From positions 2,641,314-2,705,313 of the forward strand of contig CH003313.1 of the NCBI GenBank assembly GCA_000149265.1: 64,000 nt of DNA, read 5' to 3'. A model generated the notes under the pieces. It did not search any database. It was not told where the DNA came from and saw nothing but the letters and a program-made list of their open reading frames with translations. Below, piece by piece: positions 1-11,497 of the stretch (position 1 is its first letter; each line of letters opens with the position of its first letter). Position numbers and translations under genes: made by a program. The DNA comes from Ciona savignyi. Taxonomy: Eukaryota > Chordata > Ascidiacea > Phlebobranchia > Cionidae.

Positions 1-597
1 TCCATAGAAACTCTGGTCCGCAAAACCATTTTGACATTGTTGCAAATCGGCGTGGATGCATTCCTCTGCTTGCACAGTCGCTAGGATTGTCGCTTGAATT
101 AACGTAAAACCATCTAGTGACGTCAGTTATCTCTCGTATTTCCTGTACTCGATTTGCGACGAAAACGTGAAACCGTCTTGCTTCATTCGCAAGATATCCC
201 AACACCACTTTACTATCACTCCAATAGTAGTTCTCATACGTTTCGGGACCAAGTTGTTTCTGCAGGTAAGCTGACATACGTGCAGAAACCAAGGCGGCAG
301 TTAATTCTAATCTTGGCACTGTCATTGGTTTTAAAGGGGCAACTCTAGATTTTCCAATAACAAGCGAGACCGATATACTACCAGACTCGCTAACTAGACG
401 CATATAAGAACATTGACCATACCCAACGGTACTGGCGTCGGCGAAATGGTGAAGTTCTCTGCATAAAATACGACCAAAGTTAGGTGGGTTGGAAGCAGCG
501 TCCAATTTCTAGATTTTCGAGTTGTTTTAAATCTTGCTTCCAAAATTCCCATCGTGCACGCAGATTATTTGGAAGTGGGTCGTCCCAATCGGTTTTC

Positions 598-1358
598 TCA
601 ATGTACATCTGTTGAAGAATTTGTTTTCCTTCCAGAACGACTGGCCCAAGGAACCCCAAAGGATCGATAAATGGAACTGACTGTCGATAGTACTCCTCGC
701 CTGGTTAAAGGGGTTTCTTTTAAAGACATTTTAAAACAAAATGCATCTTTCTCTGCGTTCCATGCGAGCCCAAGAACTCTTTCCACAGGTAGCGGGTTGC
801 TGTGCAAGTCCACATGCTTCAAACTTGCACTGCGATCGGCTTCGTTAATCTTAAGCAGTAGATTTCTACTGTTTGATAGAAATTTATGAAGGCGCAAACC
901 TGGCCTCTCGGCGCACAAGCGTGAGCTATGTTCAACAAGAGAAATCGCTGACTCATTGTCCGGCGTTGACGTGATCCCATCGTCAACATAGAAATCCCTT
1001 CTTACGAAATTTGCAGCTTCGATGCCGAATTCCTTTTCTCCGTCATCTGCAGCACGTTTAAGTCCGAAATTTGCACATCCCCGGAGAGCTTGCTGCGCCA
1101 AAAATATGTACCTTCATACGATATTCTTTCACTCGCCTATCAGTTTGGCCATCCGTCCCACCAGAGGAAACGAAGTAAATCGCGGTATGGTTCTGCGACA
1201 TGAAACTGGTGAAACATGCCTTCAATGTCCGCTGTAAAGGCAATTCTGTTTTGTCTAAAACGACATAGAACTCCCACCAACGCGTTTAGTAGATCGGGTC
1301 CCTGCAGCAAACAATCATTAAGAGATATACCTTGGTGCCTGGCAGAACAGTCGAACAC
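598..1358 (-). pseudogene. Reverse transcriptase fragments of BEL/Pao element
   Basis: Two open frames on the minus strand (1140-1358 and 598-1101) together cover the palm of a Pao-type reverse transcriptase. The first contains VVFDCSAR-like and FTADIEGMFHQ motifs (the upstream part lies in an overlapping frame), the second the FYVDD catalytic motif and a downstream ALGLAW-like segment. A frame change separates them near 1101-1140. Sequence from 597 to the left edge looks like further RT/RNase H region with additional stops. Confidence 0.8.
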
Positions 1359-1435
1359 GACTCTTATTTTTTCGGGGCTTCTTTGGATGGTACACTCCGG
1401 TGTGGGGTATGTAATTTACCTTTCCATCATCTTTG

Positions 1436-3955
1436 TTAGTTTCTGATACCGGTTCCGCGTACTTGCTTATGACATCTGCCATGAACTTGACGTAATCTTT
1501 CCTTATATTTTGGATTGCTGGTAAAACGTCTCTTCAGTTGCCATAAACGTTTTTCTGCACAAATTCGATTATTGGGAAGTCTTATATTTTCGTTTCTTAA
1601 TGGCAGTGGCATAACATAATGGCCATCGTCTCCTTGTTGGATGTTTTTGTCAAGGATACTTAGAAACTTTCGATCCTCTTGCGATACAGACTTCGCATTG
1701 TTAGTTCTTTCTTGAAAATCCGACTCAAGCCAGTTTCGAATTTGTATTGGGTTAATTAACTCTTTTGATTGACATGGGATTATAAAACGTTGTATTGGAC
1801 TCTCCTCCACTTTCTTATACCCAACGCAGCGATGCGAAATAACTCGAGTCAAATAGGAATAGCCAACCTCCTGTGTATGCACAACTCCTACTATGCCCCA
1901 ACCAAGAGCTGAACGCTGTGCGTACGGTTGGCATTCGTCTCCCGCCACTATTTCTCTCTGTCTGATTGCGCCAGGGACGTTCGTTCCAAGTAACATACTT
2001 ATTTCCAGATTATGCTGGTAGGAAACTATCTTACTTGACATTCCTTTTAAGTGATTCCACTTTCGTGCGTGCTCTCGTCGAGGGATTTGGCTTCGACTTG
2101 CTGGTATGTCGGGTCTAACGAACACGTATGGGATTTTAAAAGAAACCTTGCCGTCGAAGCTCTGCACCTCCAGATCGCATATCTTTTCGCTAGAGACCAC
2201 ATCTTTGCTGCCCAACATCGTGCTTAGTTCCACCAACGTAGACGTCCCTTGCAGCCCGAGCTGTGTCTTTAGCCCGTCTGATATGAATGAGTTATTTGAT
2301 TGGGCGTCTAGTATACAGTAACACTTGATTTGAAGAGTAGGATTAGCTCTACTGCATACTCTTACCGGTACAATCATGGATTGGTCTATGCCACATTCAT
2401 TTAGTTTAGTAGAAGTACATAGGCAGCCTGTTCTTTCGATATTCGTATTGATATGTAACGAGGTCAGATGTAGTTTATTACATACCTTACAAGTCACCCG
2501 GTTTCGACAGTACCTCGCGATGTGATCTTGACTTGATCCACATGAAAAGCATATTCTGTTGTTTAGGATAAATTCGTGCCTATCTCGCCTCGTGATTTTG
2601 GCAAACGCACTACAATCGTCGATGTGGTGTCTTCCCTTGCAATAGTAGCAATATTGCTCGCTCACACGTCGCTCCCGGTCTTGTGCTCTGGTACTAAAGG
2701 AATTCACGTTACGGTTGCCTCGGATTGCACTTGGCCCTATTCTTCTATTGCTAGACACATGTAGCTCTTGTAACTCCGGAATGTTCTCCTGATCGGCAGT
2801 TTTAGTGATGAATTTTGCTAATTCTGAAAAAGGTGGATAGTTTCCCGAATGTGACGTTTTCCATATAGCCGTTTCTGCGCGCCACCGGTTTAAGACAAAC
2901 GGTGGTAATCGTGAAAGAATTTTCACACTCTCGGTAGGATAATCTAAAACATTTAAGCAAGATATACGTTGTTTAGCGATTTCCACTTGATTTAGAAAAT
3001 CGGAAAACCGACGAAGTCCACCAAAATCAGTTTGAGAGATCTTAGGCCAAGAATAAACGTTATCAATAAAAGCTTTTGCTATTACGCTTTCGTTTCCATA
3101 CCTTTCTTTCAACTTTGATCTTGCTTCTAAGTACGCGTGCTCACTTTGAAGGAGAAAGAAACCATCAACCAACATTTTAGGTTCGCCTTTAAGGTGTTGA
3201 TTTAACAAGTTCAACTTCTGTGCAACACATATTGAGTTAGATTCCACGAGCGCGTCAAACGCCGTTTCCCATGCTGGGAACTTTAAAACACTTCCGTCAA
3301 ATATGTCTAACTTTATGGTAGGCAAGCGATGCACCGCAGGTAAAGACCGAAACTGTTGAGACTCACGTGCAGAATGGCGTGTCGTTGCTGCTTCCAAGAT
3401 TGGCGTCCGAAACGGTGTGAATCTACCCGTCGATGAACCAACTTCTCCAGTACAGATTGGCGGTGGTATACTATCAGGTAGATCTTCCGCATAAATCCCA
3501 TAAGGATTTTCTACGCGTTCAGCATCTAAACATGCAGCGCTTGTGGCAGCCCTTCCCGCAATTTCCTTACTTACTTTGGTAATCTCGAGATCCGTTTCGG
3601 CGTTGATTTGTCGCATTCGCAGCTCCTTTTCTTTTTCTATGTAAGGTAGCTTTGCTGATAGGGCAGCTGATGCAACTTCATTCTCGTACCGTCTCTTCTT
3701 AAATTCCTCGTCTATTGAGACGCGCCTTGAATGTTTATTAGAAGACCTACTTTTAGAATATGTGGACATTCGCTCTTCTCTCAGCTGCGTAATTGTCGTT
3801 CTCGCATTACTCAGCATTTCATCCATGATTTTGTCGTATCTTGAGAGTCTCTCAACAATTGTCGAATCCAGGTGTTTCAAGCTGTCTACCATATTTCTCT
3901 TTAAGATTTTTCTTTTGTTTTGCTGCTTCTGCAACTTTTCCTTGTAACTCCTCAA
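1436..3955 (-). pseudogene. Gag-protease part of BEL/Pao polyprotein
   Basis: An 839-codon open frame. A helical N-terminus is followed by a DUF1759-like capsid region (about residues 205-370, beginning near LPTIKLDIFDG). Cys/His knuckles follow (about 435-500), including CYYCKGRHHIDDC and CFSCGSSQDHIARYC. A retropepsin-like segment with a D-A-Q active-site triplet (ILDAQSNNSFIS) comes next; D-[AT]-Q in place of D-[ST]-G is common in BEL elements. The frame then enters the pre-RT linker and is lost near position 1500, where the reverse transcriptase frame continues in another phase. These breaks mean it cannot express the polyprotein as it stands. Confidence 0.85.
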
Positions 3956-4163
3956 GGTTGTTGCAAAATATCAACTCTGCATTTGCGTCGGAAACACATT
4001 CTCGAAATATTAGTTCCATATCATCGATTTCCTTCATCAACGTTTGCAATCTTGGGTCATTATCTTTCGGAATTTTCCTTCTTACGGTAATGTTTTGTTC
4101 GTCAACATTACACTCGTCGACCGAACTCTTCCCATCTCCATTGCCTCCCGCGGCCTCGCTCAT
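3852..4163 (-). pseudogene. Gag N-terminal fragment of BEL/Pao element
   Basis: A 103-residue open frame starts with ATG at 4163. It is charged and probably helical in its second half, as in N-terminal Gag regions of BEL elements. It overlaps the next frame by about 100 bases in a different phase, so a frameshift separates the two. Either the shift is programmed or, more likely given the other breaks downstream, it is decay. Confidence 0.6.
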
Positions 4164-4640
4164 TGCGAATGAATGAACGTTGATTGCAGAGAAATTTCAG
4201 TTACTGTTTCGGCAGCGCCGTGTGCCTAATCTTTTTCGGACTGTCGGCAGAACTCAGTCTTACGCGCCACTCTGAATTTTGTTTTGTATTACACTAACCA
4301 TTGACATACAAAGTAGATGTTGATGCGTGATGACGTGGCGAAGTGGCGGTAACTATAAAATAATGGAAACAAATTTAGCAATGGAAAATTACTACGGTAA
4401 AGCATAAAACACATTTTATCCACCTGAAATTTGTGCCTTTTAACCCTCCTGTGAACTACAGAAGACCAAAATTACTTAGACGTGAAATACAACGCAAGGT
4501 TCCGTTCACTACAGAACTACCATAAAAAATGAAATGTAAAAAGAGGACTGGCCACGTATTGCATGCATCTCATACTCGATCATGCGGTTCAATTGGTGAT
4601 GCATGCAATGACGTAAAAATTAAGCTGGGGACAGAACAAG

Positions 4641-4925
4641 TAGTATAGGATAGGATATTCCGGTTTATCCCCGTGAGTGGAAAAACTAAGGGTGTTAACA
4701 CACGGGAAATCGTCAGATCATCTCGCGCCCACCGTCGGGTTACCGGGACTATTGCAGTGTGTTCTGTATGATTCACACTTTCCTTCAATTTGGTAAAACC
4801 CATTAATCTGCTGGAATCAGGCAATGTTCCTTAAGTACATTGCCCAAGGACACAACGGACTAGCCAACGGCCAGTTTCGAACCCACAGCCCTTCGACTGA
4901 AAGGCGACGCACTAAACCACTATAG
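4641..4925 (-). repeat. SINE-A copy (tRNA-derived), near full length
   Basis: Read on the minus strand it has a tRNA-like head (A-box-like tggtttagtgcgtcgc, B-box-like gggttcgaaact), then the core with cttgggcaatg, then the body ending in tcctatccta units. The same unit recurs more than fifteen times in the window, which is the evidence that it is a repeat. Confidence 0.8.
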
Positions 4926-5870
4926 TTTAATCTCTTGGAATAAGTGATTAATACAACTTAACAACAAATATTTGATAATTTATATTGTGTCAGTGGTTAT
5001 TGTTGCTTAACGTCGGCGTTGTGGAAACAATACAACAACATTGTAATTAGCATGTCTAATTGTTCGCGAGACCACGTGTACAAGAACCTTTTTTTTTAAA
5101 AAAACTTGCACTTAGATGGTTTAAGGTTTTACCCGTTGTTGATAAGTCGTAGGCTATCGAAAATGTTGTAACTGGTCGTTTATTTATTCGGCAAATATGG
5201 CACGCAAGAGGTTTTTCATGGCACGCCGTGTGATTGACACACGCAAAAATCTAAAACCATGTGCATACTCAAATTGTATACGCTGCACGAAAATTTAGTC
5301 TTAAAATTAGTAAAGCATAAAAATCAACAGTCTTAATTACTAATAATCAAATTAGGTAGTTGACTATGAAAACCGTACATAACACTGATTGATAAGCGAA
5401 TTTGCTTTCATTATTACTCTGGCACTCTGCATTCAAACGGTTGCCGAACCATAAACAAAGCACCATTCTATTCCATACCGTTAAAATTGAATTTGAATGC
5501 AAACAAGATGATTTAGCTTCCCCGGAAAAAGTATAAAATGAAACTAAAAAATACAATTTTCATTGTTTTAGTGATAAAATTTCCGAAAAGCCCGCCCGCA
5601 GTTATATAAAAAAAATTCCAATATAATAGGGTTATGCAACGTGTGTATTAAACAGCTGGTCAATCAACACCTGCATAATTGGATAGAAAATTAACTTTGA
5701 ACAATGATGTAAGCTTTTTGGATCTTGCAAAATTGGACTTTTATGATGTGTCGACAAGGACTTTTATGATGTGACATGTCGTGTTGTTGACGTCAATCGA
5801 ATTCTTGTACACCGCAACATAATCCCAAGCAACGCTCATTTATGTAACTTGATATTACATGATTGTAGAC

Positions 5871-6143
5871 CAGTGCTCCGCAATCAGTGTGCCGAGGCAT
5901 ACTACTGTGCCGCAAGACAGTACTGTGCCGCGGGAAAATAACAATATTTTTATAAACACAGTTTTTACCAAATAAAGGGGATTTTAGTTTTTGCAAATTT
6001 AAATATTACGGCTATCAGGCATTTCGCTAATATAATATTCAATGTATAGCTTGTCTGAAGATTTCCCATTGTACTGCAATATGAAATAAATTTAGTAAGT
6101 TTCTAATTATGCTTAGAGTGAAAAAGGGTTGCGGAGCACTGAT
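5871..6143. mobile_element. hAT-like miniature element (cagtgctccgcaa ends)
   Basis: Inverted ends: cagtgctccgcaatcagtg on the left and ggttgcggagcactg on the right, with no coding capacity between. A second copy of the family is at 32687-32986. I could not confirm a clean 8-bp target duplication. Confidence 0.6.
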
Positions 6144-6440
6144 GTATCATATCAAATTGACACACACACACATCCATGATCTCTATATTACGCTGTAAAG
6201 CAAGTTGTTTCAAGTCGTTATGAATATTGGTTAAATCGCTGTCCGACTTAGTTTGTTTACGCTACTCGGGCCCCTTTCTGAACCAATAGAATCAAGGGGT
6301 ATGGGCGAAGACGCGCGTGTCTAAGTTGTATTACAAACTATTGCCCTTGTAGCAACTGATTGCGGTGTGGTATGAAACTCATTTAAACCTCATTTTAATT
6401 TTGCTTAAAAGTCAAAAAAGCCAGTGCAGAATTAAAATAC

Positions 6441-6617
6441 TAGGACAGAATAGGATAGAATATGATATATTTATGTTTATTCCCATCTGGGAAAATGCAA
6501 GAGGGTTAACACATCGTCAATCGTCATACCTCGCGCCCACCGTCGGGTTATCGGAGCTTTTGCAGTGTGTTGTGTATGATTCACACACAAATTAAGTAGA
6601 ACCCATTAATCTGCTTG
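6441..6617 (-). repeat. SINE-A copy lacking its tRNA head
   Basis: Matches the tail and body of SINE-A from the taggata-type tail to the acccattaatctgctt segment, then stops before the cttgggcaag core and tRNA-like head. On the minus strand it is 5'-truncated. Confidence 0.7.
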
Positions 6618-6997
6618 ATTGGAATGTTAGTAGCAAGTTAGTCGGGGCGTGTGAAAGAATTTAATTTCAAAGGCATTCGTGTCGTGTCAAATGACATTGA
6701 CCATACGCAGTTCATGGATATATTTTTTTTAATTTTTCCGCGTATTTTAAATCGACTTAGAAGAGGAAAATATTTAAACAATTTTGTAAATATGCTTAAT
6801 TATTTGTATTAATATTGTAATATATTTTAGCAATTTTTCGTATGAGTCGTTCGGGGCATTTCCTAGTTGTATATATTGCGTTTATAGGAACATATTAATT
6901 TCATTGTCGTTTGCAATATATAATGTTTTCATTAATCGTTTTTTGCCCTGCTATTGCCGCAGAATGATGCTACAACAGCGGTTAAATGAAGTAATAA

Positions 6998-7215
6998 TTC
7001 AGGGGAAACTAAAGGAAGGAAAATGGGAAAGGAGGGAAACTGCACACTAAAATTAAGATTAGAGTGTTAAGATTAATGTTAGGGCTGGGGTTAAGGTAAG
7101 GGTTGGTTTCAAGGTTGAGAATAGTGTTTGGATTAGAATTAGTTTCCATAATTTTAGTGAGCAGTTTCCCCTTATCTTTTTCTCTTTTTACTGTTGTCCA
7201 TAATTCCCGAAAATC
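6998..7215. mobile_element. Palindromic MITE, ggagggaaactgc family
   Basis: About 200 bases with long imperfect terminal inverted repeats: ggaggGAAACTGCacact on the left and agtgagcagtttcccc on the right. The centre is rich in gggttag and ggggtt units. Six further copies lie in this window. Confidence 0.65.
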
Positions 7216-8432
7216 CATATTTTTTATATTTCTATTTCCGTTGGAAAATACATTGACAAAAAAATCTTTTTTAGTAGAAATTGGTTAATACTATAGTTAG
7301 ATGTTTACAATAAAGTCATATAAAATATAATAAACCAATCATGTTAGCCTTCAAGCACAGTCGTCACGTGATGTTGGGCAGAACGTGATCTGTTTTCGTA
7401 AATAAATCGTTAAAAACTGTGTAAATTAACATATACAAATATTAAATACGTTTCTCTATTTTTGTTTCATTAACGAGACCGATTATGTATTAACAATTTG
7501 CCGTCACGTGATATAGAAAGGAAGGATCTCCTAGATAAGATCTTTAAATACGGTTTGTGTAGATTAAGTATATATCACAAATATTATCCTCGTTTCTCAC
7601 GTCTTTGTATTAAAACCACTTGAATGAGGAATTTCGCGCTGAAAGGATCGCCTTGTCTTTACTTACCTTGAAACGTGATTAATGTTGCGTTTTGACTCAA
7701 ATTCGGTTGGAACCAACTCAACTTTGTTAAGATTGTTTTTTCTGCGGGCTCCATATGCGGCAATAGTTTTAACAGTGACACACACACCTGCGAAAACACT
7801 CCACAGTCAATCCGGAAACCGGGAATTTTATTTCATGAACTGACATAACGGATCCGTCGGTTTCTTTAAAACACATATTGAAACGTGGAGTCTGTTTGAA
7901 GCTTTGGATGCTTCATGGACTTAATGTGTTTATTGCAGCAAATTAGAGTTTAATTTGATCTGAATATCCGTTTGATTGGCATATACATAGGAACAGCAAC
8001 TAGAGCAGAGGCCATAATAAACGAGTACAAAAACTAGAAATTATTATTTTTTCAGTATGTATATATTTTTGGATAGTTTTAATAAGTAAGGCCGTGTATG
8101 TTTTTTTACGACTTGCTATACGTTGTGCTATACGTCTTAGTTTTACTGCTTGCTATAGGTCGTGAACAAGGCCAATGGCATCAACAAAATATAGTTGTTG
8201 AACCAGCTCTGTGTCGAGTTCGTTTCAAGTGGTAAGACACAGTAGATATGCAAACAGTGAGTCACTGACTGTTCATGTGAAAACATGTTTTCAACCAAGT
8301 CTCGTTTCATTGTGTTCTTTGTTTACGTTACTTCCAAAATTGAGAATTTCTTTTTTGCTCGTCTGGGACTGTACAGACATGTTATGTTGATACTTATTTC
8401 ATCGGGCTAATTATTTAAAGAATTTATTTCAG

Positions 8433-8570
8433 GTGGGTAAGTCGGTGACACAGAATTCACAGGGTAACTTACTTAGACGTGTCGGTGCCTTTCAAGATAC
8501 GGATTCCATAACAGAATCTGGTCTCGTAGTAAACACGGGTTACACGGAGAACCAAGAAGAAATACTATAG
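8433..8570 (+). CDS. Possible orphan terminal coding exon
   Basis: A polypyrimidine/AG acceptor (ttatttcag) is followed by an open frame of 45 codons rich in polar residues, starting VGKSVTQNSQ and ending ENQEEIL before a TAG at 8568-8570. The composition looks coding. I cannot find upstream exons, so it could be the last exon of a gene whose 5' part was displaced, an alternative exon of the next gene, or chance. The following gene starts only 136 bases downstream on the same strand, a spacing compatible with a tunicate operon. Confidence 0.3.
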   Translation: MGKSVTQNSQGNLLRRVGAFQDTDSITESGLVVNTGYTENQEEIL

Positions 8571-8705
8571 GTGGGCGTCTCCTTTGCTGACTCTTATTCG
8601 ATCTACTGTGTGAAGTTATAGGTGGGCTTGAGCACCAGTGAGAGTGAAGAATACTTGTTTACGACGGTCCGCCTATCAGGATTTACGTCATAGGACAGTA
8701 GAACA

Positions 8706-10046
8706 ATGGATACGCGATCTACGGTCGACGCTGTTACAAAAGCGCTCGAAACAACTACGAAGGAATTCAGTAGCTGCCAACGCGACAGAAAGAAAGTTTT
8801 TCAAAATCGAAACCATCTGTTTCCAAATCACGACAGCGGCCATTCAACCGATGTATCTGATAATTCGCCAGAGCATTCAGACAACAGCAGTTCAGTATCG
8901 TCAAATGATCGAGAATCGTCGGTAAAAATGACTAAAGATGCGATAAACGCGAGAATAGCACCCAGTTCACCTATTACGATACCAAGACTAAAGGTAAGAT
9001 TTATACAAAATAAACCATAAATATGTTTGTACAGCACTTTTGTGGTATGATTTATTGGTCTCTTACTTTTAAAAACAAAATTGAGCAAATTTTAGAAATG
9101 TAAAGTGGTGGGTATATAAAAAGCTTTAAGGTTCTTTAGAATTTGAAACATATTGCTGAATGTTTCGCTTTGTTTGCTGCGCACTGTTTGTAAGAAATAT
9201 CCTTTCCGCGCAGGTCAGTCATGTAGAAGTCATGCATGATGGTGTAGAATATGAACGAATAGAAAGTCCAGTAAGTTCGATTGGAGACAGTGTCTACGAC
9301 TCTCCGGTTTTGCCTCGATCCTCCCAAGACTTCCAGCATGTTATGATAAAACTGAGGCACTGTAGCGACATCCAGCGGATTCGAAGTTGCGAAAATGTCC
9401 AAAATGAGAGCAGCGACGGGGAATCTTGCGCGAGTTCTATAAACTTCTCAACGTCATTACCACATACAGGAAATATCACCCCGAAAAGACGAACGGTGGG
9501 TTAAAAGCTTATTTTTCTATAGTGCTTAAGGCGATAAACATCAGTTATTTTATCCGTTCCAAACTAAAATGAGGTAAACTGTTTACTAAAGTGACGACAG
9601 ATTAGGTTTACGTAGCAATTTTTTTAAATGTTTTCTTTAATCAAGAGCAAAATTTAGATGTTTAATTAAAGAAAATATTCTTAGAAAATGCTACATAAAC
9701 CTAAACCTTCTCATGACTTTATTAAACAGTTTTTTACTCTTTCCCTGCTATTATTGTTGCCCCTATCTAATCGAGTAATCACTCCAAGGTTCGATTCGAC
9801 GAAGCCACTATTACCGTTGCCGCCGAATTAGGAGAATCTGCCGCTCGGTTCCGCTCAAGATGGCGTAAAAAGCGAACCGCGAACGCCAGCCCTTCGATTC
9901 GGTTCGGTGAGAGCAAGAATATAAGTATATTGCACGACGAATCTATCCTGCCTCCAAACTCACCACAACTTAAACGAGGAACACCGGATTCGGGAAAATC
10001 CATATTTGATGTCTGCAACTATTCTTCCTACGGTAGATACACATAG
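8706..10046 (+). CDS. Unrecognised three-exon gene, Ser-rich protein of 275 aa
   Basis: Coding exons 8706-8993, 9214-9495 and 9789-10046 are joined by phase-0 introns with donors gtaaga and gtgggt. The ATG sits in a good context (acaATGg). The protein is hydrophilic with no signal peptide or membrane segment. The N-terminal third is rich in Ser, Asp and Asn (STDVSDNSPEHSDNSS). A middle region carries SPVSSIGDSVYDSPVLP, and a basic patch (RFRSRWRKKR) follows a KVRFDEAT-like segment near the C-terminus. I do not recognise the family. It may be a disordered phosphoprotein or scaffold. Polyadenylation signals follow the stop by about 30 bases, supporting the 3' end. An alternative exon 3 acceptor at 9776 would break the frame. 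Confidence 0.75.
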
Positions 10047-10076
10047 CTGGTGCAAAAACTATAAATATTGACAAAA

Positions 10077-10087
10077 AATAAAATAAA
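10077..10087 (+). terminator. Two overlapping AATAAA polyadenylation signals
   Basis: AATAAA occurs at 10077-10082 and 10082-10087, 31 bases past the stop codon of the three-exon gene. Another aataaa-rich stretch is near 10465-10478. Confidence 0.55.
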
Positions 10088-10088
10088 A

Positions 10089-11497
10089 ATTTAAACTTTG
10101 AATGCTGACCAAGGGCGAAGTCGTATTGCTAACTTTAGGTGGATATAAAAGTGCTGCCAAAATCATATATTACCTTGCATCTTTGAGACCCCTTTAAAAA
10201 TAAGCTGTGTATAGTCTTAGAAACGTATTGCGTACGTAAAATACTGTGTTTGGTCATTCCTTCGCGAATTGTCTTTTATTTTATTGCATTTCCAATTCAT
10301 CGCCAATGTTTCAAGATTGTTTCTCTTGAGCTTGTACATTTAGTGAGATTCCTTTCATTTTTAATCTGCCCGGTAAAATACGGAACTGTGCAATTTCTCC
10401 ACTGTGAGCTTCTTATTTCAATTTTTGAGGTAACATGTGCTTGTCGCTTTGATCCATGCACAAAATAAAGAGAATAAAACGTGTACGTTTCATGTAATTC
10501 AGTACAACCATGACAATATCAGCGGCAGGCAAGGTGTAAGTGGGACTGATCAAACAGTGGTTAAAATTATAGCTAATTTTCTACCCTAAGAACCTTTAGA
10601 ATTTAGTGGTTGCGGACAAAGCCATTCTAGGCAGTTAATAGGTATTGTAAACGTAACTTACAGCATGGAAGGTATTCAAAAAACTCCACCTTATACACCC
10701 ACTTATTTTGACTGTTACCTCATAAGCTTTATTACACGTCACAGTTGGAAGGTCGTCATGGTTGGATTGATTACGTAGAGACGCCAATAGCTACACATTT
10801 GAAAACACAATATTGACTTTCAACCGTAAGGCAGGTTAGCAAGTACGTTGGATGAAACTTGAGCTGTCGATGAAGCTTAAGCGAGCTATGAAAGAATGTG
10901 TATGGTGAGATATAGCTGAACGGAATTGAATGGCGACCCATAAGTGATTTCCTTACAAAATTGTGTTTTATTATATAGGCCTATCCCTTAGACAGGAAAA
11001 GACACTACACCGCTTGAATAATAGGGAAATGAAAAGGCCAGCAAGGGAGAAATAACGGTATAAAATAGCGAGTCTGAAATGAAATGTACAGCCCACGACA
11101 TTTAGAACAATTTTTGTATTTAACCTTTATGCGCTATCTGTTACAGGGGTTATTAATTAAAAAAAATAAAATAGGATCAAATGGATTATAGGTGTTGTAA
11201 CGTGATTGCCAATGTAAGGACAGACGCTCATGTGTTGATTTATCAGCTTGGACATAAAAACCATTTATATTGTTGGCTTTAGAATGGTCTGCAAACACTC
11301 GGCGAGCCAATTCGAAGAAAACCCACAATAATTTACCGATAAATTACGAGTTTTAACAGAATAATGTAATACTATAAGGGCGCTTTAGGAAATAGAAGTG
11401 GTTAAAAAATTACACATTAGTACAAACTCTTGACATTATCAAATCGAAAGTAAATGACAAAGGCTGGTAGTCTGACCTTTTTACCAGAGTCTGACTT
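10089..11497. other. Intergenic spacer; nothing supported
   Basis: About 1.4 kb between two same-strand genes. I see no exon with convincing splice signals and no strong repeat. A short ATG frame at 10509 (MTISAAGK before a gtgtaa donor-like site) is too short to call. Confidence 0.5.

Larger units (their letters stand above)
1..4163 (-). mobile_element. BEL/Pao LTR retrotransposon, decayed, cut by left window edge
   Basis: The element lies on the minus strand and carries, in order, a coiled-coil Gag-like N-terminus (from 4163), a DUF1759-type Gag region, zinc knuckles, a DUF1758-type aspartic protease and a Pao-type reverse transcriptase with a YVDD catalytic box at 979-990. The coding region is broken into separate frames: changes near 3900, near 1500-1360 and near 1120-1100, with further stops towards the left edge. 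It is therefore a degenerate copy. The integrase and 3' LTR, if present, lie outside the window. I could not delimit a 5' LTR in the roughly 400 bases beyond 4163. Family assignment rests on the combination and order of domains seen. Confidence 0.9.
4164..8432. other. Intergenic region filled with repeats; no gene seen
   Basis: I find no supported coding exon here. It holds two SINE-A copies, one hAT-like miniature element and one palindromic MITE, each listed separately. A diverged tandem duplication of about 140 bases occurs at 7364-7610; both copies start with cgtcacgtgat and share an acaaatatta segment. Confidence 0.6.
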
